From: Variovorax sp. EL159
Lineage (GTDB): Bacteria; Pseudomonadota; Gammaproteobacteria; Burkholderiales; Burkholderiaceae_C
DNA length: 64,000 nucleotides
Assembly: GCF_900100965.1 (NCBI RefSeq)
Contig: NZ_FMUJ01000007.1
Location: forward strand, 308,011-372,010
Direction of reading: 5' to 3'
Position 1 is the stretch's first letter. Each line of letters begins with the position of its first letter. Made by a program: the position numbers and the translations under genes. The notes under the pieces were generated by a model, which worked only from the letters and a program-made list of their open reading frames with translations, searched no databases and was not told where the DNA came from. This document shows positions 8,252-16,153 of the stretch, piece after piece.

Positions 8252-9025
8252 ATGACTCCGCTCGTCGTAGGCCAATTGCTATCGCCCGAATACTCACTGG
8301 GCCTGGTAGCGCTCTCCTTCCTGATTTCATTCGCCGGTTCGCTGGTGGCGCTGATCTGCGCGGGGCGCATGGTGGGCGCGGACGGCAAACCCAACCTCGC
8401 CGTCGTGGCCTGCGCCGCGGTGGCGCTGGGCGGCATCGGCATCTGGTCGATGCACTTCATCGGCATGCTGGCGTACCGCCTGCCGGTCGGCATCTCCTAC
8501 AACATGCCGCTCACGGTGGTGTCGCTGGTGGCGGCCATCCTGATCTCGGGCATTGCCCTGTACATGGCCGGCGGCCGGCGCAAGTTCAGCAGGTCGGGCT
8601 GGGCGGCCGGCAGCCTGCTGGCCGGGCTCGGCGTGTGCGTGATGCACTACATGGGCATGTACGCGATGAACATGCGCGCCACGATGGACTTCAACATCGC
8701 CACGGTCGGCCTGTCGGTGCTGATCGCCATCACCGCTGCGGCCGCTGCCCTGTGGCTGGCGTTCAACCTGAACAAGTTCACGCACAAGGTCGCGGCCGCC
8801 GCCGTGATGGGCGTGGCGGTCTGCACCATGCACTACGTGGGCATGAGCGCGGCCAGCATGGTCTGCATCGCCGCGGCGCCCGCCGACGCGCTGGCCATCG
8901 GTGGCAGCTCCATGGGCCTCACGGTGTTCGGCACGGCCGGCGCGGTGCTGATCTTCATCTACTGGGTGGTCACCGGCAGCAGCCTCGACGCAGCGCCCAC
9001 GCAGCGCCGCGCACGCACCAGCTGA
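8252..9025 (+). CDS. Stand-alone MHYT-domain membrane sensor protein
   Basis: A 257-residue inner-membrane protein made only of an MHYT domain. Seven hydrophobic segments are visible, and the signature Met-His pairs occur three times: SMHFIGML, VMHYMGMYAM and TMHYVGMSAA. MHYT domains have been proposed to bind a metal and sense gases such as O2, CO or NO, usually fused to GGDEF/EAL or kinase domains. Here no output domain follows: the C-terminus is a short basic tail (RRARTS). GAAGGG about 10 bases upstream can serve as ribosome site. The partner that reads the signal is not apparent in the neighbourhood. Confidence 0.85.
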   Translation: MTPLVVGQLLSPEYSLGLVALSFLISFAGSLVALICAGRMVGADGKPNLAVVACAAVALGGIGIWSMHFIGMLAYRLPVGISYNMPLTVVSLVAAILISGIALYMAGGRRKFSRSGWAAGSLLAGLGVCVMHYMGMYAMNMRATMDFNIATVGLSVLIAITAAAAALWLAFNLNKFTHKVAAAAVMGVAVCTMHYVGMSAASMVCIAAAPADALAIGGSSMGLTVFGTAGAVLIFIYWVVTGSSLDAAPTQRRARTS

Positions 9026-9066
9026 CCAGCTAGTTGGCACAAGCGGGCCCGGCGCCCGCGGCCTAC

Positions 9067-9104
9067 AGTCTGTGCAGACCTTCAACAAGCGATCTGCACA
9101 GACT
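9067..9104. promoter_or_regulatory. Perfect 12-bp inverted repeat at the carboxylase operon start
   Basis: AGTCTGTGCAGA at 9067-9078 is repeated in reverse complement as TCTGCACAGACT at 9093-9104, with a 14-bp spacer. The right arm ends four bases before the carboxyltransferase ATG. It could be a dimeric repressor operator or, in RNA, a 12-bp hairpin covering the ribosome-binding region, which has no clear Shine-Dalgarno sequence. No regulator gene is adjacent. Confidence 0.65.
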
Positions 9105-9108
9105 CTTC

Positions 9109-10719
9109 ATGCCCGTCATCGAATCCCGGCTGCACGCGGCCAGCGACACCTTCCAGGCCAACCGCGCCGGCATGCTCGCCCTGCTCGAACAGGTGCGTGC
9201 ACACGAGGCCCGCGCCGTGGCGGCCTCCGGCGCATCGGCCGAGCGCTTTGCCAAGCGCGGGCAGCTCCTGCCGCGCGAGCGCATCGCGCTGCTGCTGGAC
9301 ACCGGCGCGCCCTTCCTGCCGCTCGCCTCGCTCGCGGGGCTGGGCCATGACAACCCCGACCTGTCGAAGAGCGTGCCCGGCGGCGGGCTGATCTCGGGCA
9401 TCGGCCAGGTGGCGGGCGTGCGCTGCATGGTCAACGCCTCCGATTCCGGCATCGACGCCGGCGCGCTGCAGCCCATGGGCCTGGACAAGCAATTGCGCGT
9501 GCAGGAGATCGCACTCGAGAACAAGCTGCCCTACGTGCAGCTGGTGGAAAGCGCCGGCGCCAACCTCATGCACTACCGCGTGCAGGACTTCGTGCGCGGC
9601 GGCAACATCTTTCGCAACCTCTCGCGGCTCTCGGCCGCGGGGCTGCCGGTGGTGACGGTGACGCACGGCTCGTCGACCGCGGGCGGCGCCTACCAGACGG
9701 GCCTGTCCGACTACATCGTGATGGTGCGCGACCGCACGCGGGCCTTTCTCGCGGGGCCGCCCTTGCTGAAGGCCGCCACCGGCGAGATCGCGACTGAAGA
9801 AGAACTGGGCGGCGCCGTGATGCACACCCACATCTCGGGCCTGGGCGACTACCTGGCCGAAGACGACCGCGACGCCATCCGCATCGCGCGCTCGATCCTT
9901 GGCGGCATCGACTGGGCACGCGACGAAGCGCCGCGCAAGTTCGCACCGCCGCGCTACGACGCCGAAGACCTGCTCGGCATCATGCCGAGCGACGGGCGCC
10001 GTCCGGTGGACATGCGCGAGGTCATCGCGCGCATCGCCGATGGCTCGGAGTTCCTGGAGTTCAGCGAGCACTACGGCAGCGCCACTGTCTGCGGCCACAT
10101 CCGGCTCGAAGGCCATGCGGTCGGCATCATCACCAACAACGGCCCCATCGATTCCAATGGCGCGACCAAGGCCACGCACTTCATCCAGGCCTGCTGCCAG
10201 TCGCGCACGCCCATCGTCTACCTGCAGAACATCACCGGCTACATGGTGGGCCGCGCGCACGAAGAGGCCGGCATCATCAAGCACGGCGCCAAGATGATCC
10301 AGGCCGTGACCAGCGCCACCGTGCCGCAGATCACGCTGTACTGCGGCGCCTCTTACGGCGCGGGCAACTACGGCATGTGCGGGCGCGGTTTTGCGCCGCG
10401 CTTCTGCTTCTCATGGCCCAACGCGCGCACCGCCGTGATGGGCGGCGAGCAGGCCGCCAAGACCATGGCCATCGTCATGGAGGCCGGCATGGCGCGCAAG
10501 GGCGCGGTCGACACCGCGAAGATCGACGCGATGCAGCAGCAGATCATCGAGCGCTTCGACCGGCAGATGAGCGTGTTCACCACCAGCGCGCTGCTGCTCG
10601 ACGACGGCGTGATCGACCCGCGCGACACCCGCGCGGTGCTGGCCGAAGTGCTCTCCGTGTGCCGCGATGACGATGCGCGCACGCCGCAGGCCATGCAGTT
10701 TTCGGTGGCACGGCCATGA
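9109..10719 (+). CDS. Acyl-CoA carboxyltransferase (beta) subunit, geranyl-/methylcrotonyl-CoA carboxylase type
   Basis: A 536-residue carboxyltransferase subunit that moves CO2 from carboxybiotin to an acyl-CoA. The N-half has the oxyanion-type GSSTAGGAYQTGLSDY near residues 185-200. The C-half has TGYMVGRAHEEAGIIKHGAKM and GASYGAGNYGMCGRG near 413, then FSWPNARTAVMGGEQAA. The start at MPVIESRL follows the conserved family N-terminus. It overlaps the biotin carboxylase gene by four bases (ATGA). The partner genes (SDR, two acyl-CoA dehydrogenases, no enoyl-CoA hydratase) recall the AtuC/AtuF geranyl-CoA carboxylase setting more than the leucine (Liu) one, but acyl-chain specificity cannot be read with certainty. 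Confidence 0.88.
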   Translation: MPVIESRLHAASDTFQANRAGMLALLEQVRAHEARAVAASGASAERFAKRGQLLPRERIALLLDTGAPFLPLASLAGLGHDNPDLSKSVPGGGLISGIGQVAGVRCMVNASDSGIDAGALQPMGLDKQLRVQEIALENKLPYVQLVESAGANLMHYRVQDFVRGGNIFRNLSRLSAAGLPVVTVTHGSSTAGGAYQTGLSDYIVMVRDRTRAFLAGPPLLKAATGEIATEEELGGAVMHTHISGLGDYLAEDDRDAIRIARSILGGIDWARDEAPRKFAPPRYDAEDLLGIMPSDGRRPVDMREVIARIADGSEFLEFSEHYGSATVCGHIRLEGHAVGIITNNGPIDSNGATKATHFIQACCQSRTPIVYLQNITGYMVGRAHEEAGIIKHGAKMIQAVTSATVPQITLYCGASYGAGNYGMCGRGFAPRFCFSWPNARTAVMGGEQAAKTMAIVMEAGMARKGAVDTAKIDAMQQQIIERFDRQMSVFTTSALLLDDGVIDPRDTRAVLAEVLSVCRDDDARTPQAMQFSVARP

Positions 10720-12668
10720 AGAAATTCCACAAGATCCTGATTGCCAACCGCGGCGAAATCGCGGTGCGCGTGATGCGCACCGCGCGCACCATGGGCTACC
10801 GCACCGTCGCGGTGTATTCGAGTGCCGACGCCGATGCCGAACATGTGCGGCAAGCCGACCAGGCCGTGTGGATCGGCGAATCGCTCCCCGCGCAAAGCTA
10901 CCTGAACATCGCCGCCCTCATCGAGGCCGCACGCACCAGCGGTGCCGATGCGGTGCACCCCGGCTACGGCTTTCTCGCCGAGAACGCAGAGTTCGCGCAG
11001 GCTTGCCGCGACGCGGGGCTGGTCTTCATCGGTCCCTCGCCAGAGGCCATTCGCGCGATGGGCGACAAGGCCGGCGCCAAGCGGCTGATGCAGGCGGCCG
11101 GTGTGCCCTGCATTCCCGGCTACCAGGGCAAGGACCAGAGTGCCGCCACGCTCGCCGCCGAAGCCGCGCGCATCGGCTGGCCCGTGATGATCAAGGCCAC
11201 CGCCGGCGGCGGCGGGCGCGGCATGCGGCTCGTGACCTCGGCCGCATCGTTTGGGGAGTTGCTGCAGAGCGCGCAGTCCGAAGCGCTCAATGCCTTCGGC
11301 GACGCCACGGTGATCCTGGAGCGCGCCATCGTCGCGCCGCGCCACATCGAGATCCAGGTGTTCGCCGACCGGCACGGCAACGCCATCCACCTCGGCGAGC
11401 GCGACTGTTCTGTGCAGCGCAGGCATCAGAAGGTGGTCGAAGAAGCGCCTTCGCCGGCCGTGTCCGAAGCGCTGCGCGAACGCATGGGCGCCACCGCCGT
11501 CGCCGCCGCGAAGGCCATCGCGTACGAAGGCGCGGGCACGCTCGAATTCCTGCTCGATGCCGAAGGCCAGTACTGGTTCATGGAAATGAACACGCGCCTG
11601 CAGGTGGAGCACCCGGTGACCGAGGCGGTGACCGGGCTCGATCTGGTCGAGCTGCAACTGCGCGTCGCGGCCGGCGAGCCCCTGCCGCTGGCCCAGCAAG
11701 ACGTGCGCATCACCGGCCATGCGATCGAGGTGCGGCTGTGCGCCGAAGACCCGCAACAGGGCTTCATGCCGCAGAGCGGCACGCTCGCCGCATGGCGACC
11801 GGCGGCGGCCCTGCGCACCGAGCACGCACTGCGCGACGGTGCGGTCGTGCCGCCCTTCTACGACTCGATGATCGCCAAGCTCATCGCCCATGGCCGCACG
11901 CGCGATGAAGCCAGGCACCGGCTGGTCACGGGCCTGCAGGACACGGTGGCACTGGGCCTTGCAACCAATCAGCAGTTGCTGGAGCGCGTGCTCTCGCACG
12001 ATGTGTTTGCAAGCGGCGGCGCGACCACGGCGTTCATCGCCGATCACCTCGATGCGCTGCTTGCGCCCGATGCGGCCACCGACATGCATGCTGCATTGCT
12101 CGCCGCGCTGCTGCTCCAGTTGGGTGAACGCGGCTGGCCTTCACCACTCGCGCACACGCTCCCCAACGCCCTGCGATTCGCGCTCGACGGCAAGGTGCAT
12201 GCAGCCCGCGTGACGCCGCGCGGTGCCGGCCGCTTCGATGTGGCGCTGGACAAAGAAGCACCCACGCGGGTCGACCTGCTGGCCTTGCCGGGCGATGGCA
12301 CCGTGCGCTTCTCGTGCCAAGGCATCGCGGATCAGGCACTTGCCGTGCGCGAAGTTGCTGACCATTTGTGGATTCACTTCCACGGCCGGTCTTTCGAGTT
12401 GCGCGACCTCACGCATGTCACCGAAGCGCGTGCCGACGCCGCCGGTGGCGACGGCCTGCTGCGCGCCTCGATGAACGGCCGCGTCATCGCCTTGCTGGTG
12501 GCCGAAGGCGACGCGGTCGCAGCCGGACAACCGCTCGTCACGCTGGAAGCCATGAAGATGGAGCACGTGCATTGCGCACCACGCGCCGGCCGTGTCGCCG
12601 CACTGCATGTGGCCGTGGGCGCCCAGGTGGCCGCGCGCCATGTGGTCGCCGAGATCGCCGACGCATGA
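10716..12668 (+). CDS. Biotin-dependent acyl-CoA carboxylase alpha subunit (biotin carboxylase + BCCP)
   Basis: A 650-residue subunit carrying, in order, the biotin carboxylase N-domain (ILIANRGEIAVRVMRTAR), the ATP-grasp with glycine loop ATAGGGGRGM near residue 164 and EMNTRLQVEHPVTEAVTG near 290, the biotin-carboxylase C-domain, a linker, and a C-terminal biotinyl domain with EAMKMEH near 611-617, whose Lys is biotinylated. It carboxylates its own biotin with ATP and bicarbonate and pairs with the carboxyltransferase encoded immediately upstream. Length and order match the alpha subunits of 3-methylcrotonyl-, propionyl- and geranyl-CoA carboxylases. Confidence 0.92.
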   Translation: MKKFHKILIANRGEIAVRVMRTARTMGYRTVAVYSSADADAEHVRQADQAVWIGESLPAQSYLNIAALIEAARTSGADAVHPGYGFLAENAEFAQACRDAGLVFIGPSPEAIRAMGDKAGAKRLMQAAGVPCIPGYQGKDQSAATLAAEAARIGWPVMIKATAGGGGRGMRLVTSAASFGELLQSAQSEALNAFGDATVILERAIVAPRHIEIQVFADRHGNAIHLGERDCSVQRRHQKVVEEAPSPAVSEALRERMGATAVAAAKAIAYEGAGTLEFLLDAEGQYWFMEMNTRLQVEHPVTEAVTGLDLVELQLRVAAGEPLPLAQQDVRITGHAIEVRLCAEDPQQGFMPQSGTLAAWRPAAALRTEHALRDGAVVPPFYDSMIAKLIAHGRTRDEARHRLVTGLQDTVALGLATNQQLLERVLSHDVFASGGATTAFIADHLDALLAPDAATDMHAALLAALLLQLGERGWPSPLAHTLPNALRFALDGKVHAARVTPRGAGRFDVALDKEAPTRVDLLALPGDGTVRFSCQGIADQALAVREVADHLWIHFHGRSFELRDLTHVTEARADAAGGDGLLRASMNGRVIALLVAEGDAVAAGQPLVTLEAMKMEHVHCAPRAGRVAALHVAVGAQVAARHVVAEIADA

Positions 12669-12717
12669 CGACGCCCGCCTCTCGCTTCTTTCTTTCAATG
12701 CCCCGGAAGTCTTTCGC

Positions 12718-13644
12718 ATGAACGCCCCCTCTTCCCGCTACCGCTCCGTCTTCGCGCCCGGTCTTTTCGGCGGGCAGGTCATCGTCGTCACGGGCGGCGG
12801 CTCGGGCATCGGCCGCTGCACCGCGCATGAACTGGCGGCGCTCGGCGCGCAAGTCGTGCTGGTCGGCCGCAATGCCGAGAAGCTCGCAACCGTGCAGACC
12901 GAGATCGTCGATGCCGGCGGCAAGGCCAGCACCCAGGCCTTCGACATCCGCCAGGAAGAAGCCGTGCGCACGGCGGTCGCGGCCATCGTCGCTGCGCATG
13001 GCCGCATCGACGGCCTCGTCAACAACGCCGGCGGCCAATACATCACGCCGCTGGCCGACATCTCGGCCAAGGGCTGGGAAGCGGTGATCCACACCAACCT
13101 CACCGGCGGCTTTCTCGTGGCGCGCGAATGCTTCGTGCAGAGCATGCGCGCGAACGGCGGCGCCATCGTCAACATCGTGGCCGACATGTGGGGCTCGATG
13201 CCGAACATGGGCCACAGCGGCGCCGCGCGCGCCGGCATGGTGAGCTTCACCGAAACGGCAGCGCTCGAATGGGCCGCCAGCGGCGTGCGCGTGAACGCGG
13301 TGGCGCCGGGCTACATCGCATCGAGCGGCATGGACCACTACCCGCCCGAGGCCGGCGACATGCTGCGCGCCATGCGCAAGACCGTGCCCGCGGGCCGCTT
13401 CGGCAACGAAGCCGAGACCTCCGCCGCCATCGCCTTCCTGCTGAGCCCGGCCGCCAGCTTCATCAGCGGCAGCGTACTGCGCGTGGACGGCGCGCGGCCG
13501 CAGGTGCGCATGGGCTGGCCCATGGCGCTGCCCGATGCGCAGGCGCAGCAGCGCGCGGCGGTGCGGCCCTTCGATGGCTTTCATCTGGCGCAGACGCCGC
13601 GCGTGTTCCGCAACGACATTCCACCCGCGGAGGGCAAGGCGTGA
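12718..13644 (+). CDS. SDR-family oxidoreductase with altered catalytic motif (enoyl-CoA reductase-like subgroup)
   Basis: A 308-residue short-chain dehydrogenase. The Rossmann motif VVTGGGSGIG lies near residue 22, NNAGG near 102, and the active-site region reads IVNIVADMWGSMPNMGHSGAARAGM near 150-175. The classical YxxxK is absent; HSGAARAG stands in its place, as in peroxisomal trans-2-enoyl-CoA reductase-like members. The protein may therefore reduce an acyl-CoA double bond or act by another acid. It lies between the carboxylase subunits and the acyl-CoA dehydrogenases, so an acyl-CoA substrate is likely. The ATG at 12718 has a GGAAG box; the stop overlaps the next gene's GTG (GTGA). Confidence 0.85.
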   Translation: MNAPSSRYRSVFAPGLFGGQVIVVTGGGSGIGRCTAHELAALGAQVVLVGRNAEKLATVQTEIVDAGGKASTQAFDIRQEEAVRTAVAAIVAAHGRIDGLVNNAGGQYITPLADISAKGWEAVIHTNLTGGFLVARECFVQSMRANGGAIVNIVADMWGSMPNMGHSGAARAGMVSFTETAALEWAASGVRVNAVAPGYIASSGMDHYPPEAGDMLRAMRKTVPAGRFGNEAETSAAIAFLLSPAASFISGSVLRVDGARPQVRMGWPMALPDAQAQQRAAVRPFDGFHLAQTPRVFRNDIPPAEGKA

Positions 13645-14957
13645 CGCTGGGCTGCGGTCATGAAGGCATTGCCGCGGGAGAAACCTGCGAGCACCTGCCG
13701 ACACAACCGGCAGGCGGATACATCCGCTGTTTCACGGGCAAGGGATGGCACCACCGGCTGTGCTGCATGACATGCAGAACGGCTGAAGCGCCCTCGTGGC
13801 GCGATGCCTGCGCGGCCTGCTTGCAAAAGGTTGAAAACGAGGACTGCTGGGAAGGCATCGAAGGCCAGCCCGAAGTCATGGAGCGTGCCAGCGGACTTAC
13901 TTTCGCGCACGCGGCGGTTGCTCTGCCGGGTTTGCGCGCCGACGAAATGATCGACATCCGAGCGCTCGCAACAGCAGGCTGCTGGATGGCGCTGGACACC
14001 CGAGGGCAGCTCTGGCACGCGGACTTTCACCAGCAGAAGGCGACCTTGCTGCGCGCGCGCTGGCCCGAGGACATCGGTCCGGTGGAAGCACTTGAGCTTC
14101 ATGTGTCGGCGGACGGCCGCTTCGCTGCGATCGTGCAGTGCGTCGGCAGTCACGGTGTCGTGTTCGATCTGGCCAACGATGAAGTTTCGTCGGCCACGAT
14201 GCGTCTGGCGCGCGGCGACTACCACTGCGACGTCTCTCCGTTCAGCATCGCCTTCTTCATCCACGAAGGCCGCACATTGCTCGTGCACCCCACCGACTGG
14301 AACCGACTCGACATCAGCGACCCGGCCACCGGCGAACTGCTGACGCCGCGCATCTCGCCCAACAACGGCGACGCTCACTTCCTCGACTACTTTCATGGTC
14401 GCCTGCTCGCATCGCCCGACGGCCACTGGGTGGCAGAAGACGGCTGGGTCTGGTCGCCCACAGGCTATCCCCGGGCCTGGAGTCTGCGCGAATGGGTTAC
14501 CCGCAACCCATGGGAATCCGAGGACGGCCAATCGCTGCAATCCATGCCGTGGCGAGCCTACCGATGGAGCGATCCCATGTGCTGGACAGGCGCCCACGTG
14601 CTCGCCGTATGGGGGTATGGCGAGGACGACCAATGGATGATTCCAGCCGTGACGCTCTACGACGTGCGCAGCGGCGAGGCATTGCGCCGGTTTGCCGGAC
14701 CTGAAACTGCCGCGGCGGAAGGCACCGACTGGCGCGCCGCCATCGCGCGCCCCGGCGGCGCGCTGGTCTTCGACCAGCACCTCTTCGCGTGTTCCGAGCG
14801 CTTCGGCATCTCTGTCTGGGACATCGCCGACGGCGTCTGCCTGCACCGCGACGCCACGCTGAAGCCGTTGCGCCATCACGCGATCGATCACGTCTTTCTC
14901 TCGGCGCAACCGGACGGCTTCTTTCGCCTCTCACGCCTCGAAGGCGCCGCCCCCTGA
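13641..14957 (+). CDS. Unrecognised protein: Cys/His-rich N-terminus plus WD40-like propeller
   Basis: A 438-residue protein that I cannot assign to a named family. The GTG start overlaps the SDR stop in a GTGA junction. The first 70 residues are rich in possible metal ligands: C5, H7, C16, H18, C30, C41, C42, C45, C57, C60 and C69, arranged as CxH...CxH followed by CxxC...CxxC, which suggests one or two zinc sites. The rest has repeating blade-like segments (VEALELHVSADGRFAAIVQC, LLASPDGHWVAEDGWVWSP, ALVFDQHLFACSERFGISVWDIADG) typical of WD40 propellers. No signal peptide is seen, so it is probably cytoplasmic. Its place inside an acyl-CoA operon hints at a scaffold or regulator; that is inference. 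Confidence 0.6.
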   Translation: MTLGCGHEGIAAGETCEHLPTQPAGGYIRCFTGKGWHHRLCCMTCRTAEAPSWRDACAACLQKVENEDCWEGIEGQPEVMERASGLTFAHAAVALPGLRADEMIDIRALATAGCWMALDTRGQLWHADFHQQKATLLRARWPEDIGPVEALELHVSADGRFAAIVQCVGSHGVVFDLANDEVSSATMRLARGDYHCDVSPFSIAFFIHEGRTLLVHPTDWNRLDISDPATGELLTPRISPNNGDAHFLDYFHGRLLASPDGHWVAEDGWVWSPTGYPRAWSLREWVTRNPWESEDGQSLQSMPWRAYRWSDPMCWTGAHVLAVWGYGEDDQWMIPAVTLYDVRSGEALRRFAGPETAAAEGTDWRAAIARPGGALVFDQHLFACSERFGISVWDIADGVCLHRDATLKPLRHHAIDHVFLSAQPDGFFRLSRLEGAAP

Positions 14958-14989
14958 CACATCGACAACAGATCAAGGAGACAAGCAAC

Positions 14990-16153
14990 ATGCAGTACAC
15001 CCACGAACACCTCGAGATCCAGAAGACCCTGCGCCGCTTCATCGATGAAGAGATCAACCCGCATGTGGACGAATGGGAAGCGGCCGAGATCTTTCCCGCG
15101 CACGAGGTTTTCAAGAAGCTCGGCAACCTCGGCCTGCTGGGCCTGAACAAGCCCGAGGCCTTCGGCGGCGCCGGGCTCGACTATTCGTATGCGATGGCCA
15201 TGGCCGAGGCGCTGGGCCACATCAGTTGCGGCGGCGTGCCGATGGCCATTGGCGTGCAGACCGACATGTGCACGCCGGCACTCGCGCGCTTCGGCAGCGA
15301 TGAATTGCGCCGCGAGTTCCTGGCACCGGCCATCGCGGGCGACATGGTCGGCTGCATCGGCGTGAGCGAGCCCGGCGCGGGCAGCGACGTGGCGGGCCTG
15401 AAGAGCCATGCGCGCAAGGACGGCGACGACTACCTCATCAGCGGCCAGAAGATGTGGATCACCAACAGCCTGCAGGCCGACTGGATGTGCATGCTGGTCA
15501 ACACCAGCGATGGCCCCGTGCACCGCAACAAGTCGCTGGTGATGGTGCCGATGAACCTTCCGGGCATCGAGAAGGCCAAGAAGATCCGCAAGATCGGCAT
15601 GAATTCGAGCGACACGGGCCTGATCTATTTCGACAACGTGCGCGTGCCGCAGCGCTACCGCATCGGTGAAGAAGGCCAGGGCTTCATCTACCAGATGCAG
15701 CAGTTCCAGGAAGAGCGGCTGTGGGCCGCCGCGAGCTCGCTCGAGTCGATGGAAGACTGCATCGCACAGACCATCGAATGGGCGCAGCAGCGCCAGATGT
15801 TCGGCGGCACGCTGGCCGACCAGCAGTGGGTGCAGTTCAAGCTGGCCGAACTCAAGACCGAGGTGGAGGCGCTGCGCGCCCTCACCTACCGCGCCTGCGA
15901 TCTGCATGTGCAGGGCGAGGACGTGCTCGAACTGGCGTCGATGGCCAAGCTCAAGACCGGGCGCCTCACGCGGCAAGTGGCCGACACCTGCCTGCAGTTC
16001 TGGGGTGGCATGGGCTTCACGCTCGAGAACCGCGTCTCGCGCCTGTACCGCGACGGCCGGCTGGGCTCGATCGGCGGCGGCGCCGACGAAGTGATGCTCG
16101 GCATCCTCGCGAAGACCATGGGCATCGCCAAGCGGCCGCCGCAGCGCGGCTGA
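14990..16153 (+). CDS. Acyl-CoA dehydrogenase, citronellyl-CoA dehydrogenase (AtuD)-like
   Basis: A 387-residue FAD-dependent acyl-CoA dehydrogenase introducing an alpha-beta double bond into an acyl-CoA. The family motifs are IGVSEPGAGSDVAGL (FAD/acyl site), GQKMWITNSLQADW, and WGGMGFTLENRVSRLYRDGRLGSIGGGADEV. Glu242 in FQEERL is the probable base, since the C-terminal position used by short-chain enzymes is Gly here. The stretch INPHVDEWEAAEIFPAHEV and CGGVPMAIGVQTDMCTPAL resemble AtuD of acyclic terpene degradation; that assignment is from memory and moderate. An AAGGAG box precedes the ATG. It overlaps the next gene by one base (TGATG). Confidence 0.85.
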   Translation: MQYTHEHLEIQKTLRRFIDEEINPHVDEWEAAEIFPAHEVFKKLGNLGLLGLNKPEAFGGAGLDYSYAMAMAEALGHISCGGVPMAIGVQTDMCTPALARFGSDELRREFLAPAIAGDMVGCIGVSEPGAGSDVAGLKSHARKDGDDYLISGQKMWITNSLQADWMCMLVNTSDGPVHRNKSLVMVPMNLPGIEKAKKIRKIGMNSSDTGLIYFDNVRVPQRYRIGEEGQGFIYQMQQFQEERLWAAASSLESMEDCIAQTIEWAQQRQMFGGTLADQQWVQFKLAELKTEVEALRALTYRACDLHVQGEDVLELASMAKLKTGRLTRQVADTCLQFWGGMGFTLENRVSRLYRDGRLGSIGGGADEVMLGILAKTMGIAKRPPQRG

